A stretch of DNA of 64,000 nt, from NCBI GenBank assembly GCA_946491705.1, contig CAMLYM010000001.1:36196-100195 (forward strand). The letters are read 5' to 3'. The DNA is from an uncultured Clostridia bacterium. GTDB lineage: Bacteria; Bacillota; Clostridia; Oscillospirales; Acutalibacteraceae. The notes under the pieces are model-generated. The model saw nothing but the letters and a program-made list of their open reading frames with translations, was not told the DNA's origin and did not search any database. Of the stretch, positions 25,905 through 34,484 are shown piece after piece; the first letter of the stretch is position 1, and each line of letters opens with the position of its first letter. A program made the translations under genes and the position numbers.

Positions 25905-26615
25905 GTGGGCATATTAGACGGGATTGTGGCGTGGATCGCCGAACAGGTCATGCACGGCCTGGATTTAATCAGCACGTCGGTCTTAGGCGCGCTCGGCTGC
26001 GATATGAATACCTTTCTCCGGTACTTTCCGGCGGCCGGGACAATGTACGATATCTTTGTCGCGCTGGCAATCGGGCTGATTTTACTGAACTGGGTGTGGC
26101 AGCTTTTCCGGAACTACGGCCTCGCCGCGGGGATTGAGGCGGAAGATCCGGTAAAGCTGTCCATCCGTTCGGTTCTTTTTATCCTGCTGGCATATTTTTC
26201 AGACGAAATCGTCAGTACTATCCTGAAAATCGGCGGGACGCCGTATCAGTGGGTGCTTTCGTCCTCGCTGCCGCCGCTGGATTTTGCCGATTTCAATTCC
26301 GCGATTACCGTGATTCTCGGCGTCTGCGCCAGCGGGGCGGTCGCCATTATCGCGCTGATCCTGGTGCTCATCATGGCCTGGAACTATATCAAGCTTCTGT
26401 TTGAAGCGGCCGAGCGATACGTCCTGCTCGGCGTGCTGGTCTATACGGCCCCGGTGGCGTTCGCGCTGGGATCTTCCCAAACGACGTCGCAGATTTTTAA
26501 GAGCTGGTGCCGGATGCTGGGAGGCCAGATTTTCTTATTGATTATGAACGCATGGTGCCTGCGGCTGTTTACCAGCATGGTCGGCACCTTTTTATCCAAT
26601 CCCCTTTCGCTTTGA
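25905..26615 (+). CDS. VirB6/TrbL-like polytopic membrane protein (T4SS)
   Basis: Predicted 236 residues with about five membrane helices (near 45-65, 85-105, 128-160, 172-192, 205-228). GTG start with AAAGGAGCG upstream. The central ALILVLIMAWNYIKLLFEAAE and the VLVYTAPVAFALGSSQTT stretch are like the TrbL/VirB6 proteins of clostridial conjugative elements. It should form part of the inner-membrane channel. Confidence 0.8.
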   Translation: MGILDGIVAWIAEQVMHGLDLISTSVLGALGCDMNTFLRYFPAAGTMYDIFVALAIGLILLNWVWQLFRNYGLAAGIEAEDPVKLSIRSVLFILLAYFSDEIVSTILKIGGTPYQWVLSSSLPPLDFADFNSAITVILGVCASGAVAIIALILVLIMAWNYIKLLFEAAERYVLLGVLVYTAPVAFALGSSQTTSQIFKSWCRMLGGQIFLLIMNAWCLRLFTSMVGTFLSNPLSL

Positions 26616-26630
26616 CCGGAGGTGACATAG

Positions 26631-27557
26631 ATGCGAAAAACACGAAAAATCCTGCTGGTCCTTACGCTGGCGCTGGTATTTGCAAGCCTGTCCGCAGTCC
26701 CCGCCTTCGCGGTGACGGAGGCCGAGGTGCAGCAGCAGGTAAATTCCATAGGCAAAGAAGGCGTAACAGGGAATGTCTTTATCTGGTTCCTGTGCGCCAT
26801 CGGATTTTTAAAGGTATCCCAGAAGATCGACAGCTTTATGAGCAGCCTTGGCATTAACGTAGGGCATACCGGAGGTTCCATGCTGGCGGAAGCCATGATA
26901 GCGGCCCGCGGGGTTGCTTCGGTGAAATCCTTCGGCGGCCACAGCGGCAGCGGGGGCGGTTCCCGGGGCGGGGCTTCTTCCGGGGGTGTGCCGGGGTCCG
27001 GCACTTTAAAGGGCGGCCTTGCGGGCGTCGTCAGCCGCAGCTTTCAGAATAACGCGGTCAAAAACGCCACCGGCAGCAAGGAAGGCGGCCTTGGAGGCAA
27101 GGCGTTTGCTTCCTCGCTGGAAAAAGGCGGCGGCTTCGCCAACCGGATTATCGGCACGGTGGCAGCCGGCGATCTCTCCACTACCGGCTCCATGACCGGG
27201 GAAAAAGCGTCCGCCGCGCTGTCTTCCTACCTGGGCTATACCGCTTTGGGCGAAAACGCCGAGGGAGTTCCCAGCTTTTCCAATGTGGAAATCGGAGGCG
27301 GCCGGATTACGGCGACGGAAACCTCTGAGGAACATCCGGAGGGGATCGCCATAGGGATGTACCACGCGGACCAGTATATGGCTCCCAGCGGGGAGTATTC
27401 CACGGTGACCGCCGCCGACGGCACGACCTGGTACAAACAGTACGCGGCCGATACGGTAGAGCGCAAGCCCAGCAAGGTGCCGGACGGCAATATTACCTAT
27501 CATGAGAGCATTGTGAAAAAGCTGCCCGACCCGCCGAAACGAAAGGACCGTGTCTGA
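26631..27557 (+). CDS. Exported Gly/Ser-rich transfer-operon membrane protein
   Basis: Predicted 308 residues. Signal peptide 1-28 (cleavage near AFA-VTE), one membrane helix (about 48-66), then a Gly/Ser-rich region (about 100-125) and a soluble C-terminal part with many charged residues. Not assigned to a named family with certainty, but a protein of this design regularly sits between the VirB6-like gene and the peptidase gene in such elements. Its stop overlaps the next start (27557), so production is coupled. Confidence 0.7.
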   Translation: MRKTRKILLVLTLALVFASLSAVPAFAVTEAEVQQQVNSIGKEGVTGNVFIWFLCAIGFLKVSQKIDSFMSSLGINVGHTGGSMLAEAMIAARGVASVKSFGGHSGSGGGSRGGASSGGVPGSGTLKGGLAGVVSRSFQNNAVKNATGSKEGGLGGKAFASSLEKGGGFANRIIGTVAAGDLSTTGSMTGEKASAALSSYLGYTALGENAEGVPSFSNVEIGGGRITATETSEEHPEGIAIGMYHADQYMAPSGEYSTVTAADGTTWYKQYAADTVERKPSKVPDGNITYHESIVKKLPDPPKRKDRV

Positions 27558-28954
27558 TGCCGGAAGAAAAAAGCAGCCAGGGTTCCAGCCCTGTGGAAAA
27601 AGGGGCGCAGGCCGCCAACGCGGTGCGGGGTGCGGTCAAGACCGGGAAAGCAATCGCCGGGGCCGCCAAGGGCGCCGCTGCCGGCGGGCCTTACGGTGCG
27701 GTGGCAGGGCTTGTTTGGGGAAACCGGCACCTGATTGGGAAAATTATTCTGATTACAGTATTTATCATGCTGTTGCCTGTTTTGTTTATCCTCATGCTGC
27801 CCGCCCTCATTTTCGGCGGGCTGGTGGACGCTTTTACCCCGGACGATCCGACGGTGCCTGTGCTCAACGACAGCGCCTATATTACGGAAAACATGACTGA
27901 TATTACAAACTCCGTGAGCGGCGTCCTATCGGAAGCACTGGAAGACATATTAAAGGAAATTGAGGATGATTTCGCTTCGTCCACCGCCGACCAGCGGGAA
28001 ATCATCAACCCGCATGAGAACGCCCCGGCATATAACGCCAACGCCTTTGTCTCCCAGTTCTGCGCCTCCAAAAACGAGGATTTTGAATCCATTACCTTTG
28101 CCGATATGGAGTCCACCCTGCGGAGCGCCAAAGGGGAGCTGTACTCTTACACATCAAAAGAGGAAACCCGGACGCGGGTGGAAACCACCGTTACGGTGGA
28201 CTCCGGTACCGGCAAGGAAACGGAAACTTCGACCACAGTGACGGAGGACTGGATCGTATATACCATTGTTTACAACGGCGAGGATTATTTCGCGGACCAT
28301 GTGTTCCATCTGGACGCGGAGCAAAAGGAGCTTTCAAATAACTACGCCCAAAATTTGAGCGTGTTTTTGGGTGATGGGATGTTCCAGCGCCTGCCGAATG
28401 GGTATGAAGCAATCGGTTCTCTCGGTGATATCAAGTTTACCGATGGGGACACGGAGGTTGTCTACTTCAACCAACTGGACGAACGCTATGCGGATAAGCC
28501 CTACGGGACGGACGACATCGGCGGCTATGGCTGCGGCCCTACCGCGATGGCGATTGTGGTTTCCTCACTTACGGAAGACATTGTCGATCCGGTGGAAATG
28601 GCCAGATGGTCGTATGAACACGGCTACTGGGCTTCGGGCAACGGCTCTTACCACGGCCTGATCCCTGCCGCCGCTGAGGCATGGGAACTTCCGGTGGAGG
28701 GATGCGGAAAGGACGGCGGACAAAAAATTTCGGACGCGTTGAGCGGCGGGAAGCTGGTAGTCGCGCTGATGGACGAGGGACACTTTACAAATTCCGGCCA
28801 TTTTATTGTCCTTCGCGGCGTCCGGAACGGCAAAATCCTGGTAGCGGACCCCGCCAGCTATGAGCGAAGCGAGCAGGAATGGGATTTGTCTATTATCCTT
28901 GACGAAGCCAGAGAGGGGGCGGCGGCCGGAGGCCCGTTCTGGATTATTGGATAG
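27557..28954 (+). CDS. Membrane-anchored C39-like peptidase of the transfer system
   Basis: Predicted 465 residues. A membrane helix near 62-95 anchors the protein; a low-complexity Ala/Gly part precedes it. The C-terminal 200 residues are a C39-like papain-fold domain: YFNQLDERYADKPYG, GYGCGPTAMAI (nucleophile Cys326), HFIVLRGV (His415) and VADPAS (Asp). In conjugative systems such enzymes open the cell wall for the channel; many relatives use NlpC/P60 or lysozyme domains for this. It lies directly before the VirB4 gene. Confidence 0.85.
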   Translation: MPEEKSSQGSSPVEKGAQAANAVRGAVKTGKAIAGAAKGAAAGGPYGAVAGLVWGNRHLIGKIILITVFIMLLPVLFILMLPALIFGGLVDAFTPDDPTVPVLNDSAYITENMTDITNSVSGVLSEALEDILKEIEDDFASSTADQREIINPHENAPAYNANAFVSQFCASKNEDFESITFADMESTLRSAKGELYSYTSKEETRTRVETTVTVDSGTGKETETSTTVTEDWIVYTIVYNGEDYFADHVFHLDAEQKELSNNYAQNLSVFLGDGMFQRLPNGYEAIGSLGDIKFTDGDTEVVYFNQLDERYADKPYGTDDIGGYGCGPTAMAIVVSSLTEDIVDPVEMARWSYEHGYWASGNGSYHGLIPAAAEAWELPVEGCGKDGGQKISDALSGGKLVVALMDEGHFTNSGHFIVLRGVRNGKILVADPASYERSEQEWDLSIILDEAREGAAAGGPFWIIG

Positions 28955-28963
28955 GAGGATTCC

Positions 28964-31945
28964 ATGAGCAAACCCAAAGACAATGAATTTGAAACCTACT
29001 ATATTCCGCCGAACTTCATTGAAGGTTCCACCCTGTTCGGCGGGCTTTTTAAGCTGCGCAACGCAATCGAGGCCGGTATCCTTGCCGTAGGGGCAGGCCT
29101 GCCGGTTTTCCTGCTGGATATACCACTGACGACGCGGATCATTATTCTGTGCCTGACCGCCCTTCCCCTGGGCCTTCTGGGGCTGTTCGGCGTATCGGGA
29201 GAATGCCTGTCGTCCTTTATCTTTGCTTTCTTCAAATGGATAAAAAACCGGCGTGTGGTAGGAATCGTCCCTGAAAAGGAAACGCCGGCAAAGAAGGTGA
29301 AAAAAGAAAAGCCGGAAAGGAAAGCGGCCCGTGAAGAAAAGAAGGGTGAGGACAAGGAGCCTTCCATGATGGCCGAGATTCTGGGCGTTATCCGGAAACG
29401 GTCGGCTAAAAAGGAAAAGCCGGCGCCGGAGGCAAAGGAAGAAAAACCGCGGAAACAAAAACAGCGGGAGGAGAAACCGCGGCCGCGCCGGCAGCAGGCC
29501 GGGACGGATTTTTTGAACCCGGCGGCCGCTTACCTCCCCATTGATAAGATTGAAAACGGCATTATCTATACCAAAGACCACCGGTATATCAAGGTGATCG
29601 AGGTGGTGCCGATTAACTTCCTGCTGCGCAGCGCCAGGGAGCAGCGCAGCATTATTTATTCCTTCATCAGCTATCTTAAAATCAGCCCGGTCAAAATCCA
29701 GTTCAAGGTGCTGACGAAACGGGCGGATATCAATAAGCACACGGAAATCGTGAAACAGGAAATGGAACGGGAGACAGACCCCCACTGCCGGATGCTTCAA
29801 GAGGATTATCTGAAGCTGGTAGGGCGCATCGGCTCCCGTGAGGCGACTACCCGGCGCTTTTTCATCGCCTTCGAATATGAGGCGTTCGGGCGCAGGGGCG
29901 GGGACGAGGAAGCGGACGCTGTATCGTCGCTGCAGGTTGCCGCCCGCACGGCGGTCAATTACCTGAAACAGTGCGGCAACGAAGTGCTGATGCCGGAAAA
30001 TGAGGACGAATTTACGGTAGATGTGCTGTATAACATCCTGTGCCGGCAGGAAAGCTCCGACGTGCCGCTGTCCTCCCGTGTGGAGGAGGTCGTATCCCGG
30101 TATGTGGAGCAGGGGAAAAGCACCGACGCTATCCCCTGCACGGAGTTTTTCGCTCCAAAAACCATTGATTTTACCCATGCCAAATACCTTTGCATCGACG
30201 GGCTGTACCATTCGTACCTGCTGATCCCGTCCGACGGGTACAAGTCCCGCGTAGCAGCCGGGTGGTTGAGCCTGTTGGTTAATGCCGGCGACGGCATTGA
30301 CATCGACCTGTTTCTGGCGAAACAGCCCAAGGAACGCATGGTGCATAAGCTGGGCCAGCAGCTCCGGATCAACCGCTCCAAAATCAAGGAGGCTAGCGAC
30401 ACGAACACCGACTTTGACGATTTGGACGGGGCAATCCGCAGCGGCTACTTTCTCAAAGACGGGCTTGCCAACAACGAGGATTTCTACTATATGAATCTCC
30501 TTATTACCATCACCGCCGAAACGCCGGAGGATCTGGAATGGCGCGAAAGGGAAATGCGGAAGTTGCTGGTATCCCAGGATTTGAACGTCTGCGCCTGCCC
30601 TTTCCGGGAAGAGCAGGCGTTCCTTTCAGCCCTCCCCCTCACCAGCCTGGAAAAACACCTGTTTGGGCGCTCCAAACGCAACGTCCTGACGGCCGGGGCG
30701 GCAAGCTGCTATCCGTTTACGGCTTTTGAGCTGTGCGACGACAACGGAATCCTGCTTGGAACCAACAAGATTAACAATTCTCTGGTTATTGTGGATATCT
30801 TCAATTCCAAGGTCTACAAAAACGCGAATATGGCGATTTTGGGGACCAGCGGGGCCGGCAAAACCTTTACCATGCAGCTGATGGGGCTTCGGATGCGGCG
30901 GAAAGGCGTCCAGGTATTTATTATTGCGCCGTTAAAAGGCCATGAATTCCACCGGGCCTGCAAAAACATCGGCGGCGAGTTTATCCAAATCAGCCCGGCA
31001 TCGAAAAACTGTATCAACGTTATGGAAATCCGGAAAACCGATACGTCGGCGGACGAGCTGCTAGACGGCGGCGCTTTGGAAAAATCGGCGCTGGCTTCCA
31101 AAATCCAGCAGCTACACATCTTCTTTTCCCTTTTGATTCCGGATATGGACCATGAGGAACGGCAACTTTTGGACGAGGCGCTGATTAAAACCTATAACAA
31201 AAAGGGCATCACCCACGACAACGCTTCGCTGGACGACCCGCGGAACCCAGGCCACTACCGGGAAATGCCCATATTAGGGGATTTGTATGAGGTGCTGTCC
31301 GCTTCCCCGGAAACCAGGCGGCTGGCGAATATCCTGAACCGACTTGTTCATGGCTCCGCCCGTTCTTTCAACCAGCAGACCAACGTGGATTTATCCAACA
31401 AGTACACCGTGCTGGATATTTCGGAACTGAGCGGTGACCTGCTCACCGCCGGTATGTTTATCGCGGTCGATTTTGTCTGGGACAAAGCAAAAGAAAACCG
31501 GACGGTGGAAAAGGCCATCTATATCGACGAGTGTTGGCAGCTCATCGGCGGCGGGGGAAACCGACTGGCGGCAGAATATGTGCTGGAGATTTTCAAAATC
31601 ATCCGGGGCTACGGCGGCAGTGCGATCTGCGCCACACAGGACCTCAACGATTTCTTCGCGCTGGAGGACGGCAAGTATGGAAAGGGAATCATCAACAACT
31701 GCAAGACCAAGGTAATCCTCAATCTGGAGGACGAGGAGGCGCAGCGCGTCCAGAATATCCTCCACCTTTCCGAAGCGGAGGTCATGGAGATTACCCATTT
31801 TGAGCGCGGCAACGGGCTTATCAGCTCGAACAACAACAACATCACAGTGGAGTTCAAGTGCAGCGACTTGGAAAAATCCCTGATTACTACCGACCGGCGG
31901 GAATTGCAGGAGCTGCTGCGGCAGAAGGAGGGAATACAGGCTTAA
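28964..31945 (+). CDS. PrgI-VirB4 fusion ATPase (T4SS)
   Basis: Predicted 993 residues. The first 95 residues have two membrane helices preceded by YYIPPNFIEGS, like PrgI-family proteins that normally are a separate gene. A Lys/Glu-rich linker (about 105-180) joins it to a VirB4/TraE ATPase: Walker A GTSGAGKTF at about 626-634, Walker B AIYIDECW at about 851-857, then ICATQDLNDFF (sensor/Q region). VirB4 drives assembly and transfer through the channel. AGGAGG precedes the start. The joining of the two parts in one chain is notable. Confidence 0.9.
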   Translation: MSKPKDNEFETYYIPPNFIEGSTLFGGLFKLRNAIEAGILAVGAGLPVFLLDIPLTTRIIILCLTALPLGLLGLFGVSGECLSSFIFAFFKWIKNRRVVGIVPEKETPAKKVKKEKPERKAAREEKKGEDKEPSMMAEILGVIRKRSAKKEKPAPEAKEEKPRKQKQREEKPRPRRQQAGTDFLNPAAAYLPIDKIENGIIYTKDHRYIKVIEVVPINFLLRSAREQRSIIYSFISYLKISPVKIQFKVLTKRADINKHTEIVKQEMERETDPHCRMLQEDYLKLVGRIGSREATTRRFFIAFEYEAFGRRGGDEEADAVSSLQVAARTAVNYLKQCGNEVLMPENEDEFTVDVLYNILCRQESSDVPLSSRVEEVVSRYVEQGKSTDAIPCTEFFAPKTIDFTHAKYLCIDGLYHSYLLIPSDGYKSRVAAGWLSLLVNAGDGIDIDLFLAKQPKERMVHKLGQQLRINRSKIKEASDTNTDFDDLDGAIRSGYFLKDGLANNEDFYYMNLLITITAETPEDLEWREREMRKLLVSQDLNVCACPFREEQAFLSALPLTSLEKHLFGRSKRNVLTAGAASCYPFTAFELCDDNGILLGTNKINNSLVIVDIFNSKVYKNANMAILGTSGAGKTFTMQLMGLRMRRKGVQVFIIAPLKGHEFHRACKNIGGEFIQISPASKNCINVMEIRKTDTSADELLDGGALEKSALASKIQQLHIFFSLLIPDMDHEERQLLDEALIKTYNKKGITHDNASLDDPRNPGHYREMPILGDLYEVLSASPETRRLANILNRLVHGSARSFNQQTNVDLSNKYTVLDISELSGDLLTAGMFIAVDFVWDKAKENRTVEKAIYIDECWQLIGGGGNRLAAEYVLEIFKIIRGYGGSAICATQDLNDFFALEDGKYGKGIINNCKTKVILNLEDEEAQRVQNILHLSEAEVMEITHFERGNGLISSNNNNITVEFKCSDLEKSLITTDRRELQELLRQKEGIQA

Positions 31946-31977
31946 CACGGACGGAATACGCATTACCCGGCTGTATG

Positions 31978-32005
31978 CGGATTTTTTACGGATTTAATAC
32001 GTATT
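31978..32005 (+). repeat. Iterated CGKATT motif, 11-bp period (copy 1)
   Basis: CGGATT (31978), CGGATT (31989) and CGTATT (32000) are exactly 11 bp apart, ending 15 bases before the start codon at 32020. The same arrangement occurs at 43107-43134 and 62388-62415. Confidence 0.55.
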
Positions 32006-32019
32006 AAAGGAGATGGAAA

Positions 32020-32562
32020 ATGGTGAAAACCAGAGAACAGCTGTACGGCAAAGAGGCGGCCTGCCTGCTGCGGGATATATCCAGCTACCACTGTATCCGG
32101 CGCGGGCAACTGTACCGGCTCTATCCACATAAGGACAGGGGGGTGCTGGATAACCTGCTGGGCTATCTTGTGAAACAGGGGCGGGTTTTCTATAGCCCGC
32201 GGATCGATATTTACTATGACAGCCCGGACTTTGAGACAGACTGGGAAATGCTATCGGCTTTATGGGTACTGGCGGATTTCGCAGACCGGGCGGAGTATCA
32301 CTCCCCCGATGATTTCCCAGTCAAAATCATCTTTTTTGCGGGCGGCGAGGTTTATGAGGTTATCTGCGTCCCTCCGGATAAGGAAACGCTGGTGGAGCAC
32401 GCGCTCGCCCGGTCCGGGGAAGAGGGCGGCAGGCGTATCCTCATTGTCGAGGGGGCGGAGCAGATCGCCCGGCTCCGCGTCCCGGGCACGGCCGCTTTCT
32501 GTACGGTATCCGACACGGGCGAAATTCAGTATTTTAAACAGAAACAGGAGGAACCTTATTGA
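32020..32562 (+). CDS. Unknown transfer-region protein with N-terminal winged helix (DUF5697-like)
   Basis: Predicted 180 residues, soluble. The first 65 residues look like a winged helix (KEAACLLRDISSYHCIRRGQ, LDNLLGYLVKQGRVFYS); the C-terminal part is an alpha/beta unit. It resembles the DUF5697 proteins found behind VirB4 in clostridial elements. AAAGGAG precedes the start. The stop overlaps the TTG start of the next gene (TTGA). Role unknown; a regulator or relaxosome accessory protein is possible. Confidence 0.65.
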   Translation: MVKTREQLYGKEAACLLRDISSYHCIRRGQLYRLYPHKDRGVLDNLLGYLVKQGRVFYSPRIDIYYDSPDFETDWEMLSALWVLADFADRAEYHSPDDFPVKIIFFAGGEVYEVICVPPDKETLVEHALARSGEEGGRRILIVEGAEQIARLRVPGTAAFCTVSDTGEIQYFKQKQEEPY

Positions 32563-33221
32563 ACCGAGCGCACATATCGCAATACATCAACGGGCTGCTG
32601 GAGGATATCTCCAAGCTGTCCAATACGCTTTGCGCGATGAACCGGACCGATATTGAACGGTATCCGGAAAATTATGGGCTGCTTTCCACGGACGCCGCCC
32701 TGCACAGCGAACTGATTGCCTGCAAAATGCGGCATTTGATTTATGAAAGCACGAATATGAAAAAAGCCGAATACCTCACTTCCGCCGGCGTTGTGCAGGG
32801 GATCCGAGTTTCGGAGGAGGATGGCGTATTAAACATATTCCTCCCCTGCCTGGTCCCGAAGCGGAAAGGAAGGAAAAGCTCCGAGTTCCTGAGCGACCCG
32901 CTGTATTTTACTATGAACCAGTATGCGGACAGCCACACGCTTCCGAAGTTCGGCCACTGCGTCGTCTGCTTTTCCCACATTTACAGCAAAGAACGCCCTT
33001 TATCGCGGGTACGGGATTACGACAACTTGGAATTAAAACAGATGCTGGACGTGATCGCCGCTTTCCTCATGGAGGACGACAGCGGGCTTTTGTGCGACGC
33101 CTACAACACGACGGAAATCGGGGACCGGGATTGCACCTGTATTTCCGTGATGGGAAAAGAACGCTTCCCGGAATGGATAAAAGAGCGTGAAAACCGCCTG
33201 AAATCCATATCCGATTTTTAG
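32559..33221 (+). CDS. Unknown transfer-region protein (DUF6100-like)
   Basis: Predicted 220 residues from a TTG start that overlaps the previous stop and follows CAGGAGGAAC. No signal or membrane segment. It has a basic centre (LVPKRKGRKS) and a Cys-containing C-terminal half (FGHCVVCFSHI, RDCTCISVMG). I associate it with the DUF6100 family of conjugative elements, but without a search this is tentative. No function is known. Confidence 0.6.
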   Translation: MNRAHISQYINGLLEDISKLSNTLCAMNRTDIERYPENYGLLSTDAALHSELIACKMRHLIYESTNMKKAEYLTSAGVVQGIRVSEEDGVLNIFLPCLVPKRKGRKSSEFLSDPLYFTMNQYADSHTLPKFGHCVVCFSHIYSKERPLSRVRDYDNLELKQMLDVIAAFLMEDDSGLLCDAYNTTEIGDRDCTCISVMGKERFPEWIKERENRLKSISDF

Positions 33222-33311
33222 GCTTTTTCGGGCCCCCGGAACAGGATACCGGAAAAACGCCGGGAAAGCGCGTCCTTCCGGGCTGTTCAGGGCAATACGA
33301 AAAGGCGGGTT

Positions 33312-33344
33312 TTACCCAGGTTAATCGCGGCTGGGTAATTTTTT
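33312..33344 (+). terminator. Terminator between transfer genes, next to a ribosome site
   Basis: TTACCCAG (33312-33319) pairs with CTGGGTAA (33331-33338), followed by T6. The next start codon is 18 bases further, so no promoter fits between. Confidence 0.8.
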
Positions 33345-33362
33345 AGAAGGGAGGCGAACGCC

Positions 33363-34484
33363 ATGCAGTCCCGACAAACCCTCCCCGGCAGACAGACGGC
33401 CGCTTACCGGATTTTAGAGTTTGTCGCCCTGTCCGGCGAGTTTCCCACAGACCGGCTCTCCCGTCTGCCCGGTGGAGAGGCATATAAGGCCCATGTCATA
33501 CAATCTCTTAAACAAAAACATTTACTCCGCACCTTTTACAAGGACGGCCTGCGCGGATACCGCCTGACAGCAAAGGCAAAGGGGCTTCTCACAGCGGACC
33601 GGCCGGAGCGGTTCCTTCCGTATCTGGCCGGTGCCGCGGAAACCAACCATATCAAAAGTGAACCGGCCCGGCGGCAGCGGCTACACCGGATAGCCGAAAC
33701 CGCCGCCACCATGCAGAATGCGGGCGCCGCTATTTTCCCTGATGAAAAACCGGAGGTGTTTTCCCCGGCTTGGGATGGACGCCCGCAGATTTTCATCACG
33801 GCCCCTGCTTTTTACAATTCCCGCGAGATCAAGGAACTGGGAATAGAGGCCGTAAAAATCAAGGGTGCGCGCTCGGCCGGTGTCCTGCTGACAGAAAGCG
33901 CCGTCTTTGTGATATATAACCTGGGCGGCTCCCTGATGAAATGGCAGTACCGGGCAGAAATGCGGACCAAGGCGCTGATGCAGACAATCCTTTGCCGGGA
34001 ACGGCTGCCGGAGCAGTACGCGCCGGAGGATGTGAAGGGACTGCTTTTGGGGGACAATATGGAGCTGGCCGCTACTATCCTTTCGGGGGAGGGCGGCAGG
34101 CAGTACCTGCTGCTGGACGGAAGCTACGAACATTTTTACTATTTGACAAACGACCGCAGGGGCGAAAAGCTGCTGCGGATGATGTGCAACGCAGAACTGT
34201 CCGAAGAGCTGGAAGCCCTTCTGTTAACGGATTTGTGGGAGAAGGACGAGGGGCTTCCCATAGAAAACGACGCCATCGACGGCAGCGGTAGTCCTGTCCT
34301 TTTCGCCTACACCTGCGACCTGCCCCGCATCCGGCGGTTTGACACGGCGCTCCGGCTCCAGAATAAAGCCGGCACGCTGATCTGCTTTGATTTTCAGGCG
34401 GAAGCCCTCCGCCGCTGCTGCGGGGAGCAGGTACGGTTTCAAACCATCAACTTTGAAAAATGGGAAAGGAGATTTTGCATATAA
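33363..34484 (+). CDS. Possible MOBC-like relaxase or relaxosome protein
   Basis: Predicted 373 residues, soluble. The N-terminal 85 residues look like a winged helix (QTAAYRILEFVALSGEF, AHVIQSLKQKHLLRTF, basic wing GLRGYRLT), as in the replication-relaxation family. The middle (about 130-215) has strands and acidic residues (GARSAGVLLTESAVFVIYN, QYRAEMRTKALMQ) that could be a restriction-enzyme-like nuclease fold. The MOBC relaxases (CloDF13 MobC) combine such domains and are encoded beside their coupling protein, exactly the context here: its end overlaps the virD4 start. The catalytic residues are not confirmed, so an accessory protein remains equally possible. Confidence 0.45.
   Translation: MQSRQTLPGRQTAAYRILEFVALSGEFPTDRLSRLPGGEAYKAHVIQSLKQKHLLRTFYKDGLRGYRLTAKAKGLLTADRPERFLPYLAGAAETNHIKSEPARRQRLHRIAETAATMQNAGAAIFPDEKPEVFSPAWDGRPQIFITAPAFYNSREIKELGIEAVKIKGARSAGVLLTESAVFVIYNLGGSLMKWQYRAEMRTKALMQTILCRERLPEQYAPEDVKGLLLGDNMELAATILSGEGGRQYLLLDGSYEHFYYLTNDRRGEKLLRMMCNAELSEELEALLLTDLWEKDEGLPIENDAIDGSGSPVLFAYTCDLPRIRRFDTALRLQNKAGTLICFDFQAEALRRCCGEQVRFQTINFEKWERRFCI

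Noticed and set aside
28565..30346. 593-codon minus-strand open frame
   Set aside because: Antisense to the C39 peptidase and VirB4 genes; low-complexity product without motifs.
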